A stretch of DNA of 64,000 nucleotides from Coix lacryma-jobi var. lacryma-jobi (taxonomy: Eukaryota > Streptophyta > Magnoliopsida > Poales > Poaceae): assembly GCA_009763385.1 (NCBI GenBank), contig VDCT01000042.1, positions 1-64,000 of the forward strand. Direction: 5' to 3'. Position numbers and translations under genes: made by a program. The notes below the pieces were generated by a model. That model saw only the letters and a list, made by a program, of their open reading frames with translations, was not told the origin of the DNA and searched no databases. Below, piece by piece: positions 11,299 through 22,271 of the stretch (within the stretch, counting starts at the first letter, position 1; each line of letters begins with the position of its first letter).

Positions 11299-12670
11299 TT
11301 GTCTAGAATGCAAACTGAGGATAAACAGGACCTGCCCATCAACGACTATCTTCGGGACGACACACTCCTCAAAGTTTCAGACACCTACCCGTGGTATGCA
11401 AACATCGTCAACTACATAGTCTCAGGCTACGTTCCACCTGGAGTAGACAAAAAGAAGCTTATCAAGGAGAGCTCGGTGCATCTATGGGATGACCCGTATC
11501 TCTATAGAGTATGCCAAGACGGCATACTAAGAAGGTGTGTGCCCATGAACGAAGCAGTCAAGATCATGGAGAAGTGTCATGGAGCACAGAGTATGGAGGC
11601 CATTATGGAACATTCCGAACTCATGCCAAGATTTGGCAAAGTGGATTCTATTGGCCTACCATGTATGAAGACACCAAGGACTTCGTGAAGAAGTGTGCAA
11701 GGTGTCAGAAACATGGGAACATCAATGCCTATGATGCAATTCCACTCACAAACAACCTACAAGTAGAGCTGTTCGACGCCTGGGAATTGACTACATGGGT
11801 CCTTTCCCCCCGTCTTAAGGTTGTGAGTATATTCTGGTGGCAGTAGACTACGTATCCAAATGGGTTGAAGCCATGCCGTGCAAGTCAACGGATTCGTTGC
11901 ACGCAACGAAGATGTTCAAGGAAATAATATTCCCACGGTTTGGCACCCAAAGGTTAGTAATCAGCGATGGAGGAAGCCACTTCATTAATAGAAAGTTCTG
12001 ACGCTACTTAACAGAAAGAGGATAAGGCACAATATTGGAACACTTATGACCCACAAACAAGCGGACAAGCAGAAACATCAAACAAGCAAATCAAAATATT
12101 CTACAAAAGACTGTCAATGAAATGGGGACAACATGGAGAAGCATGCTATCAGATGCACTGTGGGCATACAGGACCGCATACAAGACTCCAATTGGTATGA
12201 CCCCATACCAACTTGTATACGGCAAGACATGCCATCTGCCCGTGGAATTGGAGCATAGAGCACACTGGGCAATAAAGAGATGGAATATGGATTTGCCCCA
12301 GCTGGAAGAAATCGGAGAATGCAAATCTCTGAACTGGAAAAATGGAGAGAGAGAAGGCCTATCACAACGCTAGGATCTATAAAGAGAGAACCAAGAAATG
12401 GCATGACAAGAGGATCAAGCAAAAGGAATTCCATCCGGGAGACAAGGTTCTTATGTTCAACTCAAGGGTCAAGCTCTTTGGCCATGGAAACTAAAAAGCA
12501 AATGGGAAGGACCATTCCTCGTGATCGATGCCGCAACGCATGGAGTTGTCACGCTTCAGGACACCGACGGCAACATCTTTAAGGTAAATGGCCACCGTCT
12601 TAAAGTTTTTCATGAACATGATCCCGTAGAAAATGAAGTAGACATGGTAGAGTTCAAACTATACACAACC
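11299..12670 (+). pseudogene. Athila-1 integrase
   Basis: The zinc-binding region ends with C-A-R-C-Q-K-H-G-N-I-N near 11695-11730. Core fragments of the D,D-35-E domain follow: D-Y-M-G-P near 11785, I-S-D-G-G-S near 11960, and the glutamate region near 12060, all in changing frames. C-terminal peptides include W-A-Y-R-T-A-Y-K-T-P-I-G-M-T-P-Y-Q-L at 12160-12215. Frameshifts and stops make it inactive. It would insert the cDNA into the genome. Pol ends near 12670. Confidence 0.88.
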
Positions 12671-14499
12671 TAAAACCTACAAGTCTCTTCTCTTCATTGC
12701 TTGAACCAAATCCTAAAAGCTCCATGTTAGATCTATTTTGAATTTCCAAGTTTCATCTTAGATTTATTTCTTTTGAATTTCCCTTTTAAATTTCCATTGT
12801 ATTTCCCTTCTTAGAGAATAAATAAATATATCTCGTCTCTACTGGTGTGTTTGCCACCAGTAGAGCGCTTTGCATTTTACCTTTGTGTCATGTTCAGAGT
12901 TCATTTATGGAAAAAATCAAGTGTGGAGGGGTCGGACGACCCCCAAATTTCATCATTGAACCACACTGAACTGCTGAGCACAGGTTGACACGCTGCAGTG
13001 CACAAAACAGAGGTAAGCAAGGGGTCGGGCGACCCCCGTTCTCTTGAATTTTTGAAAAGTGCTTTTGCAGATGTAAAACTGAAAGGAGAAAAAGGCAAAT
13101 GGCAACGAAAACCACCATTTGGTGGGGTCGGCCGACTCCATCATGGTGACCTGGGCCCACCAGCTCACCTCTGCACAGTAAGCTCAACACTGCTGTCTGG
13201 TTCGTTTCCCCTTTTCTCCTCTCGATTCAAGCAGTTTAACAATCATTCCATATTCTAAATAAAATAAAATAAAAAGCTACAAAGTGACTTGAGTTATGAT
13301 ATGCTAAGAATGTTAATGACATAAAACCATGTTCTTACATATGTTTATACTCATGGGTAAACTAAATTAGGAAAGCATTTGACTAAGTTGTTGTTAAAAG
13401 TGAGATAAATCTTGGCTTAAGACTCAAACCTGTTTTTGTTTAAGGTGCTTAGAGATTTGTTTTTGAAAATATCTCAAAACCATAGTATCATTTACTCCTC
13501 TATAGTGAGAAATACCTACCAAAACCATACATATGCATACATGAGCAAAACCTTTTACACACATGCTACTTGTTTTTGTCTTGAGTTTGGTCAAACCTTG
13601 TTGACCCTAGTCGAGAATTTTGTCATAATCCCAAGATCAAGATCACGTACACACCATCTACATATGCAACTTCTACACTGGAAGTATGCCTACACATACC
13701 ATTCATTTCCACTCTATAGATGCTCCGTACATTAAGTTCTACAATATCTCTCTCTAACTCTGGTTAGTAAAAAGAGACATTAAGGCTAAGCAAAAGAAAA
13801 AAAAAATGTGGACACATGAAGGTCCAGTATAAAAAAAAATTGTGGACACATGAAGGTCCAGTATAAAAAAAATTGTGGACACATGAAGGTCCACTAAAAA
13901 AATATGGACACATGAAGGTCTATTGTTGAAAATGCTAGCCATGTCTCAAGGTAAAATAAAGTAGAGAGAGAGATTATATTAAAGGAGCATTCTAGTCCAC
14001 ATACTTTCCACACACATGCACATCATGATCTAGGATTATGACATTCTTCTCCTTGGATCCTTGTTTTGACTTTACAATATATGCAACCAAGTATGCTACT
14101 TTGTTTATCCCTACCAAGCTCCACATAAGCCTAATAGATTAGGATAAAACAAAAATAAGGCAATCACATGCTATGCCTTGGTGAGGAACCAAACACCTAT
14201 AAGAGTGTCTTGGGAGTACTATATGAGGAGTAAGCATGAACTATGTGTTTCCTTTCAAACTGTCCTAAAAACTCTAAGTACCAAGAACAAGAATTCAGGG
14301 AGATGACTTTGCTTTGAGATTTGTTCCTTTTCTCAACATCTAAAGGATATATGATAGACAGTACCACATAACCCATTTGTATAAACTATGTTAGGAATGA
14401 TGCTTTATGATCATTATCATTTTAAGTATGTAATAATCACTTGTTCACTTTCTCTAACCTTTACTCGAGGACGAGCAAAGATTCAAGTGTGGGGGATCT
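12671..14499 (+). other. Athila-1 3' non-coding region with polypurine tract
   Basis: About 1.8 kb without a convincing gene. It contains three palindromic GGGTCG-type motifs (12929, 13021, 13123), an A-rich tandem run at 13795-13925, and, just before the 3' LTR, the purine tract AAGTGTGGGGGATC at about 14486-14499 that would prime plus-strand synthesis. Athila elements may carry an env-like gene here; none is recognisable. Confidence 0.75.
13795..13925 (+). repeat. Short tandem stem-loop repeat, 4 copies
   Basis: TGGACACATGAAGGTCCA occurs four times, the last slightly changed, at spacings of about 31-35 bp, separated by A-tracts. Each copy has complementary ends (TGGAC/GTCCA). Three copies recur in the second Athila at 36836-36918. 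Confidence 0.85.
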
Positions 14500-16046
14500 T
14501 GTTGACGGAAGTTATAGCATGTTTTACCTTATCAAAATACCGTCAACAGGACTCAGTTTCAAGGAAATATAGCATATCATGAGCATATTTATTACTAATA
14601 AGTTCCACTTGTACTCTAGCTTGTGAACTTGTAGGAGATGGCAAAATGAACAAAATGAGGCCAGGTGGGCCCACCAAGGGGGTCGGCCGACCCCACCTTG
14701 GTGGCCACCTCGGCCAAGGTGACATGGCACGATCCAAGAGAAGCATGCTTAGGCCAATATCAACCCTTGGATCAAACATGTGCTTTTACTCAATGGTGCA
14801 AGATGAGAAGCACATGGATCCATGGGCCCACACGAGAAAGCAAATGCAACCAACATATGACACCATGCTCCATGACATGTGGGGACACCAGGGGAGACAA
14901 AACAGTGGGCTAGCCCAGTCATAGGGGGGTCGGCCGACCCCCCTTGGTGGGCCCTGGCTACACTATTCAGCCTGGTGATGTCAGCACCTTCTAGAAGCAA
15001 AGTGGTGGGCCCACCTGTCATTGGCTGGGGTCGGCCGATCCCGGGTGAGCCCCATCCAATGTCGGTTGCTTGCACATGTTTCACACGTGAAGAAATCAAG
15101 GCCATCCATCCATGGCGGTTACTATGGCGGTTTGATCCAATGGCCAAGGAAGGAGAGCACGCGGATCGCTGACGTGGCACCGGAGTAGCCGCCGCTACTC
15201 CACCTCCAAGATATAAATACCCCCCTAGAGCTCTTCATTTGTATGCATCCAAGGAGAGAAAACCTACATAGTAGCTTTAGTGTTAGAAGAGAGGGAAGGA
15301 GTGAGGAGTTCCACGGAGGAGTCCCGGCCTGTCGGGAATCTTCTCCAAGGTGCGCCTCAGCGATGCGATTCTTCTTGTAAGTGTTACATCTGAGTTATGC
15401 TAGTATTTAATATTCTGGTCTGGTAATTGAAGTTTATAGTTCTTTTACTTGGCACATTGCTTTACTTTGTTGAAGTGCTCTAGGCCTAATAAGCTTAGCT
15501 TTAGAGTAGTAAGATTAGTGTAGACGTGGTGTCTAGGCTATATCTTGCCAGTGTGGACTTCTTGTCGCACTTGTGTAGACGCCTGGTGGTAGAGTGACAG
15601 ACACAGCCAGTGCTTGGAGTTCCTCTCAAGTGTTGTAGGCAAGTTGAAAATAATAGTTGGGTAGCAGCATTGCCGCCTCAGTAGTTGTTAGGTGGAGAAC
15701 TTTTAATCAACTACTGTTTCGTCCTTCGCCCCCAGTAAGGAATGAGGTGGTAAACCTCAGTACTCTTAGAAAACTAGTACCAGATATTGATATTAGGAAG
15801 ACCTCTCAATCCCAGTTATCATATACCCTTTGATCATCCTTTGACGACCCTTCTTCTAGTTAATCCACTTCACGTTCCCTGTGGAAATACGATACCTGGA
15901 ATACTCCCGTGAAAAGCTACAATTGACTACCGTGCGCTTGCGGTATATCCGTTTGCCACTTCTGGTGTCAACAAGCATCTCTGGTGCCGCTGCCGGGGAT
16001 TAGGCTCATAGTCTAGTTCTAGTGGTTGCATTAAGAAGTGTCAACA
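14500..16046 (+). repeat. 3' LTR of Athila-1
   Basis: Begins TGTTGACGGAAG and ends AAGTGTCAACA, matching 6616-8159 almost base for base apart from scattered substitutions and 1-3 base indels. Palindromes lie at 14680, 14926 and 15027, and a TATA box at 15212. It is followed at once by the GTCCC target duplication. Confidence 0.93.
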
Positions 16047-16062
16047 GTCCCTTCCCCCAACA
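16047..16062 (-). repeat. Athila-1 target duplication and outer end of the Tat-1 LTR
   Basis: GTCCC (16047-16051) duplicates 6611-6615. The next bases, ttcccccaaca, complete the Tat-1 LTR: its minus-strand start reads TGTTGGGGGAAGGGACCC once the Athila insertion is disregarded, matching the Tat-X LTR edge at 42877. The satellite begins immediately after, so 16062/16063 is the outer junction of Tat-1. Confidence 0.88.
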
Positions 16063-19000
16063 TCCTCCGTTTTCGGCCGATTTTTCCGTTAACGCTTGTA
16101 CACGGCCTATTTCTACCCCATCGTCCCCCTCCCGCGCCGGTTCGCCCCAAGGACGGAAGCCTCGCGCGCTGGAAACGCATGGGGCGTCTTGGGCACACCG
16201 CTAGCTATCCGCGACTGTGGCCAAACGCACGCGGACGCGCCGGTCTCCTCCGTTTTCGGCCGATTTTTCCGTTAACGCTAGTACACGGCCTATTTCTACC
16301 CCATCGCCCCCCTCCCGGCGCCCGGTTCGCCCCAAGGACGGAACCCTCGCATGCTGGAAACGCATGGGGAGTCTTGGGCACCACGCTAGCTATCCGCGAC
16401 TACGGCCAAACCCGTGCGGACGCGCCGGTCTCCTCTGTTTTCGGCCGATTTTTCGGTTAACGCTAGTACACGGCCTATTTCTACCCCTCGTCCCCCTCCC
16501 GCCCCGGTTCGCCCCAAGGACGGAAGCCTCGCGCGCTGGAAACGCATGGGGCCTCTTGGGCACCCCGCTAGCTATCCGCGACTGTGGCCAAACCCGCGCG
16601 ACGCCCGACGCGCCGGTCTCCTCCGTTTTCGGGCGATTTTTCCGTTAACGCTAGTACACGGCCTATTTCTACCCCATCGTCCCCCTCCCGGCGCCCGGTT
16701 CGCCCCAAGGACGGAAGCCTCGCGCGCTGGAAACGCATGGGGCATCTTGGGCACCCCGCTAGCTATCCGCGACTGTGCCAACCCATGCGGACGAGTCGGT
16801 CTCCTCCGTTTTGGGTCTATTTTTCCGTTAACGCTAGTACACGGCCTATTTCTACCCCATCGTCCCCCTCCGGGCGCCCGGTTCGCCCCAAGGACGGAAG
16901 CCTCGCGCGCTAGAAACGCATGGGGCGTCTTGGGCACCCCGCTAGCTATCCACGACTGTGGCCAAACCCGCGCAGACGCGCCGGTCTCCTCCGTTTTTGG
17001 CCGATTTTTCCGTTAACGCTAGTACATGGCCTATTTCTACCCCATCGTCCCCCTCCCGGTGCCAGTTTTGCCCCAAGGACGAAAGCCTCGCGCGCTAGAA
17101 ACGCATGGGGCATCTTGGGCACCCCGCTAGCTATCCGCGACTGTGGCCAAACCCGTGCGGACACGCCGGTATCCTCTGTTTTCGGCCGATTTTTCCGTTA
17201 ACGCTAGTACACGGCCTATTTCTACCCCATCGTCCCCCTCCCGGCGCCCGGTTCGCCCCAAGGACGGAAGCCTCGCACGCTGGAAACGCATGGGGTGTCT
17301 TGGGCACCCCGCTAGCTATCCGCGATTGTGGCCAAACCCGCGCGGACGCGCCGGTCTCCTCCGTTTTCGGCTGATTTTTCCGTTAACGCTAGAAGACGGC
17401 CTATTTCTACCCCATCGTCGCCCTCCCGGCGCCCGGTTCGCCCCAAGGACGGAAGCCTCGCGCGCTGGAAACGCATGGGGCGTCTTGCGCACCCCGCTAG
17501 CTATCCGCGACTGTGGCCAAACCCGCGCGGACGCGCCGGTCTTCTCCGTTTTCGGCCGATTTTCCATTAACGCTAGTACATGCCTATTTCTACCCCTCGT
17601 CCCCCTCCCGGCACCCAGTTCGCCCAAGGACGGAAGCCTCACGCACTGGAAATGCGGGGCGTCTTGGGCACCCCGCTAGATATCCGCGATAGTGGCCAAA
17701 CCCGAGCGGACGCGCCGGTCTCCTCCATTTTCGCCGGATTTTTCGTTAACGCTAGTACACGGCCTATCTCTACCCCATCGTCCCCCCTCTCGGCGCTCGG
17801 TTCGCCCAAGGACGGAAGCCTCGCAAGCTGGAAACGCATGGGGCGTCTTGGGCACCCGCTAGCTATCCGCGACTGTGGCCAAACCCGCGCGACATGCCGG
17901 TCTCCTCCGTTTTCGGCCGATTTTTTCGCGCTAGTACACAACCTATTTCTACCCCATCGTCCCCCTCCCGGCGCCTGGTTCGCCCCAAGGAAGAAAGCCT
18001 CGCGCGCTGGAAACACATGGGGCGTCTTGGGCACCCCGCTAGCTATCCGCGACTATGGCCAAACCCGCGCGACGCGCCGGTCTCCTCCGTTTTCGACCGA
18101 TTTTTCCTTAACGCTAGTACATGGCCTATTTCTACCCCATCGTCCCCTCCCGGTGCCCAGTTCGCCCCAAGGACGGAAGCCTCGCGCGCGGGAAACGCAT
18201 GGGGCGTCTTGGGCACCCAGCAAGCTATCCGCGACTATGGCCAAACCCGCGTGGACGCGCCGGTCTCCTCCGTTTTCGGCCGGTTTTCCGTTAACGCTAG
18301 TACACGGCCTATTTCTACCCCATCGTCCCCCTCCCGGCGCCCGGTTCGCCCGAAGGACGGAAGCCTCGCACGCTGGAAACGCATGGGGCGTCTTGGGCAC
18401 CCCGCTAGCTATCCGCGACTGTGGCCAATCCGCCGGACGCGCCGGTCTCCTCCGTTTTCGGCAGATCTTTCCGTTAACGCTAGTACACGGCCTATTTCTA
18501 CCCCATCGTACCCCTCCCAGCGCCCGGTTCGCCGCAAGGACGGAAGCCTCGCGCGCTGGAAACGCATGGGCGTCTTGGGCACCCCGCTAGCTATCCGCGA
18601 CTGTGGCCAAACCCGCGCGGACACGCCGGTCTCCTCCGTTTTCGGCCGATTTTACCGTTAACGCTAGTACACGGCCTATTTCTACCCCATCGTCCCCTCC
18701 CAGCGCCCGTTCGCCCCAAGGACAGAAGCCTCGCGCGCTGGAAACGCATGGGGCGTCTTGGGCACCCCGCTAGCTATCCGTGACTGTGGCCAAACTCACG
18801 CGGACGCGCCGGTCTCCTCCGTTTTCGGCCGATTTTTCCGTTAACGCTAGTACACGGCCTATTTTACCCCATCGTCCCCCTCCCAGCGCCCGGTACGCCC
18901 CAAGGACGGAAGCCTCGCGTGCTGGAAATGCATGAGGCATCTTGGGCACCCCGCTAGCTATCCGCGACTGTGGCCAAACCCGCGCGGACGCGCCGGTCTC

Positions 19001-19952
19001 CTCCTTTTTCGGCCGATTTTTCCGTTAACGCTAGTACACGGCCTATTTCTACCCCATCGTCCCCCTCCCGGCGCCCGGTTCGCCCCAAGGACGGAAGCCT
19101 CGCGCGCTGGAAACGCATGGGGCATCTTGGGCACCCCGCTAGCTATCCGCGACTGTGGCCAAACCCGCGCGGGCGCGCCGGTCTCCTCCGTTTTCGGCCG
19201 ATTTTTCCGTTAACGCGAGTACACGGCCTATTTGTACCCCATCGTCCCCCTCCCACCGCCCGGTTCGCCCCAAGGACGGAAGCCTCGCGCGCTGGAAACG
19301 CATGGGGCGTCTTTTGCACCCCGCTAGCTATCAGCGACTGTGGCCAAACCCGCGCGGACGCGTCGGTCTCCTCCGTTTTCGCTGATTTTTCCCGTTAACG
19401 CTAGTACACGGCCTATTTCTACCCCATCGTCCCCTCCCGCGCCCGGTTCGCCCCAGGACGGAAGCCTCGCGCGCTGGAAACGCATGGGGCGTCTTGGGCA
19501 CCCCGCTAGCTATCCATGACTGTGGCCAAACCCTCGCGGACGCACCGGTCTCCTCCGTTTTCGGCCGATTTTTCCGTTAACGCTAGTACACGGCTATTTC
19601 TACCCCATCGTCCCCCTACCGGTGCCCGGTTCGCCCCAGGACGGAAGCCTCGCGCGCTGGAAACGCATGGGGTGTCTTGGGCACCCCGCTAGCTATCCGC
19701 GACTGTGGCCAAACCCGCGCCGACGCGACGGTCTCCTCCTCTGTTTTCGGCCGATTTTTCCGTTAACGCTAGTACACGGCTATTTCTACCCCATTGTCCC
19801 CCTCCCGGCGCCCGCTTCGCCCCAAGGATGGAAGCCTCGCGCGCTGGAAACGCATGGGGCGTCTTGGCACCTCGCTAGCTATCCGCGACTGTGGCCATAC
19901 CCGCAGACGCACCGGTCTCCTCCATTTCGGCCAATTTTTCCGTTAACGCTAG
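16063..19952. repeat. GC-rich satellite, about 185-bp unit, about 21 tandem copies
   Basis: The landmark GTTAACG falls at 16088, 16271, 16456, 16644, 16827, 17012, 17197 and 17382, so the period is 183-188 bp, most often 185. Each unit contains TTTTCGGCCGATTTTTCCG, then GTTAACGCTAGTACACGG, a C-rich stretch, GGAAACGCATGGGG and CTAGCTATCCGCGACTG. Copies are highly alike, with point changes and small indels. Both edges are cut by retroelements (Tat-1 left, the PMD element right). The unit is nucleosome-sized. I do not recognise it as maize knob180, CentC/CentO or a 137-bp sorghum/sugarcane centromere repeat. The open frames running through it are by-products of GC richness. Confidence 0.95.
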
Positions 19953-20272
19953 TGTTGACGCAAAACGTGACACCTCGCGCCAAGCACACGCAATCGAAAA
20001 GCTAGCTTCAATCGGGTGCCCGGAGTATGTTGAATCCGGAGACGTGCCGGTCGGTTTGACCTGAAAACCAACAAGGAATAAAAACGTGAGAATACCTCTG
20101 GAACATGCCGGTTGAGACCAGACAGTTCCATATGTACGGTTTTGAAAGCCAATCACGACGGCACACAGCTATAAAAGCTGTCTGTCAAAGCATGTTTATA
20201 AAGTCATTCGGCAAGTATGAGAACAGAGTATGTAAAGCATATTAACTGCCGAATGCATATGTAAAGAGAGAC
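19953..20272 (-). repeat. PMD-element LTR, first part
   Basis: Begins TGTTGACGCAAAACG at the satellite edge and stops where the Sirevirus begins. It is taken as the same LTR as 31922-33123 because neither piece has a second terminus, the bases flanking the Sirevirus are GAGAC and GGAC(A) (a 5-bp duplication with one base lost), and the joined unit runs TG...CA with matching TGTTGAC/GTTAACA ends. Joined length is about 1.5 kb. Confidence 0.72.
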
Positions 20273-20539
20273 TGAAGGACCGAGGAGCTACCCGAAAGCG
20301 ACCAGAGGGGGGGTGAATGGGAGCTTCAAAATTCCTTTCGGAAACTAGATGCCACTGTCCCAACTCAACCCCAAAAGCGAAGCCTAGAGCTTGCTAATGT
20401 CCACGACCCTAGATGTAGGGTGGATGCTTCCACGAAGCACGCGGGACACTAGACAACCCTAGAAAGCCAACGCAAAAGACGAAACTCGAGTCCAATCAAG
20501 AACGAACGAACCGCGAACGAAACGGCGCGAAAACTGGAT

Positions 20540-20815
20540 CGACCGGACACTGCCTGCGTCCGGTCAGCTGGGACCGGACGCGTCCGGTCAGCCAAAAACC
20601 GGTTTTGAACCTCTCTGGAACTGACCGGACGCAGTGACTGCGAGCGTCCGGTCGATCCCCGTGCGTCCGTCACAAGCACGTTCGAGTATGAACAGGACTA
20701 TGGGCGAGTCCGGTCACCACTAAACTCCAGCGTCCGGTCAGAGCAAAAACCAGAACACGCTCAAACCTTCAACGACCGGACGCGTCCGGTCAAGTCGTGA
20801 CCGGCGTCCGGTCAC
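20540..20815. promoter_or_regulatory. Palindrome cluster in the Sirevirus LTR
   Basis: The perfect 18-bp palindrome GACCGGACGCGTCCGGTC occurs at 20572-20589 and 20774-20791, with many half-sites (ACCGGACGC, GCGTCCGGTC) between. The other LTR repeats this at 30253-30270 and 30451-30468. Sirevirus LTRs are known for conserved palindromic clusters in their control region; a regulatory role is inferred. Confidence 0.75.
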
Positions 20816-21389
20816 CCCGAAACTGCACTGAAACTCCGGCGATTCAACCCGATCTCCTCCGAATCAAGTGCTCTAGGCTTGGGATTTGATCTGAGGAGTC
20901 ACAAGGAGTTAGTGAGCTATCTCTAAGAGATCATGGCTCGAACCTAACTCCAAATCGGTGAAATCGAAGGAATTCGAGGGAAGGAAGAAAAAGAGACCCG
21001 AAACTAAAACTTGATCGATCTCCTAGACCGTGAGGTTAGAGATGATTTCTTTCGGTGGAAAGAAGTGCCTCACGATCTAGAACAACTCAGTTCAAACGGA
21101 ATCGCAAAAGATGAACCGAGCACAAAGATCAAGCGACGGGAAAACTCAAGGCACAAAGCAATCCGCGAAGAACATGATGTACATAAATCAAAAAGCGAAT
21201 TGACACCAAGAGATGGGATCCAAGGTGAGGATACGGCCTCACTTCCTCGAATCGACAGTACACAGAGTGGAGTCTCTCTGCGATCTCAACTAGCTAAAGC
21301 AGGGATGGGAGAGTGGGAAACCCTAGCAAATGAAGGCACTAACTGAAATAGCTAAAACTGAGATAGGGAGGAGGGTGTCTCCCCTGGAC

Positions 21390-21397
21390 TACTTATA
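21390..21397 (-). promoter_or_regulatory. TATA-like box of the Sirevirus 3' LTR
   Basis: The minus strand reads TATAAGTA; the other LTR has the same at 31064-31071. It lies between the palindrome cluster (further from the gag side in LTR orientation) and the pseudo-tandem repeats. Confidence 0.45.
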
Positions 21398-21584
21398 CTA
21401 ACTAGCCTAAGTCTATTTCCTACTCTACCCCTCACTACTGTTTTTAGAGCAGACCAGCCTGACCCTAAGGCTATTCTAGTCCACCCGCTGGTGGTAGGTA
21501 GATCCGACGGCCACGCCCGCACGGGTCTTCCGCGTCGCCTCCACGCAACCTTCAGATCGCCGCCACGTGCCGCCACCACTCTGC

Positions 21585-21845
21585 ACCCCCGTTTTGTGGC
21601 CCAAACCGGGAAACCAGCCTTTTCCATCAGCCCCGGTTTTGAGGCCCAAACCGGGAAACCAGCCTCCAGCCCGAGTTTTGTGGCCCAAACTCGGAAACCC
21701 GCAGCGCCCGAGTTTTGAGGCCCAAACTCGGAAACCGGCCCACGCCCAGGTTTTGAGGCTCAACCTGGAAACCGTCACGCCCAGTTTTGTGGCTCAACCT
21801 GGAAACCAGCACCCAGGTTTTGAGGCCCAAACCTGGAAACCGTCC
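21585..21845. repeat. Imperfect tandem repeats in the Sirevirus LTR
   Basis: About seven copies of a module that alternates GGTTTTGAGGCCCAAACC (or ...GTGGCCCAAAC...) with GGGAAACCAGCC-like segments, at spacings of about 35-55 bp. Successive copies drift from ACCGGG through ACTCGG to ACCTGG. The right LTR repeats the series at 31262-31535. Confidence 0.8.
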
Positions 21846-22271
21846 ACCGTTGGTTTTTCCCGGCTCTACCAACAACGGCGCGTAGAGGGACACCGCCTTG
21901 CACCCTTCCACCGACATGATCGCACTTCGCTTGTCGTGTCGCAGGCTGCCATAGCAACCACGACAGCTCGCGCTTCCGCTTCGCAGGCTGCCAGCCACCA
22001 CAGCTGATCCTCCGGCCTCCAGTCCATCAGTCTAAGTCCACGTCCGCCCTTCACCGTCCGATACATCGGCATGGCACGTCCGCCGCACGGCACGCCCATC
22101 CTTCATCGCGCCCGGTCCGTCGGCACGGCACGTCGCAACTTGACCTTCACCCGCCATCGACCACTGTCTCCGTGCTCGACACCTGCACAACACAAGCCAA
22201 AGAACATGCGCATCATCTCCGTTGACAATCACTCATCACACAGAGACTCGGCATACACCCATGTATCCGCA

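Larger units (their letters stand above)
6616..16046 (+). mobile_element. Athila-1: complete Athila-lineage Ty3/gypsy element, 9.4 kb
   Basis: Two nearly identical LTRs (6616-8159 and 14500-16046), a tRNA-Asp-type primer-binding site, gag, protease, RT with FMDD, RNase H, integrase and a polypurine tract, flanked by GTCCC on both sides. The RT motif F-M-D-D-F-S-V-Y-G, the long LTRs and the tRNA-Asp primer are typical of the Athila lineage. It is nested in the Tat-1 LTR and so is younger than it. By eye the LTRs differ by only a few percent, suggesting a fairly recent insertion. All coding frames are interrupted. Confidence 0.93.
20273..22271 (-). repeat. 3' LTR of the Sirevirus element
   Basis: The plus strand runs from TGAAGGACCGAGG to TGTATCCGCA. 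The partner at 29955-31921 is highly similar by eye. It contains a cluster of CCGGACG/CGTCCGG palindromes (20540-20815), a TATA-like box (21390-21397) and a run of GGCCCAAACCGGGAAACC-type repeats (21585-21845). Confidence 0.9.

Noticed and set aside
6794..19000. Shared word TCGGCCGA in the Athila palindrome and the satellite
   Set aside because: Eight bases with different flanks (GGG/CCC against TTT/TTT); likely by chance in GC-rich repeats.
16038..19398. Long open frames of up to 336 codons through the satellite
   Set aside because: They occur on both strands in several frames, follow the 185-bp period and shift frame between units (185 is not a multiple of 3). No start context or domain. 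They result from GC-rich, stop-poor repeats.
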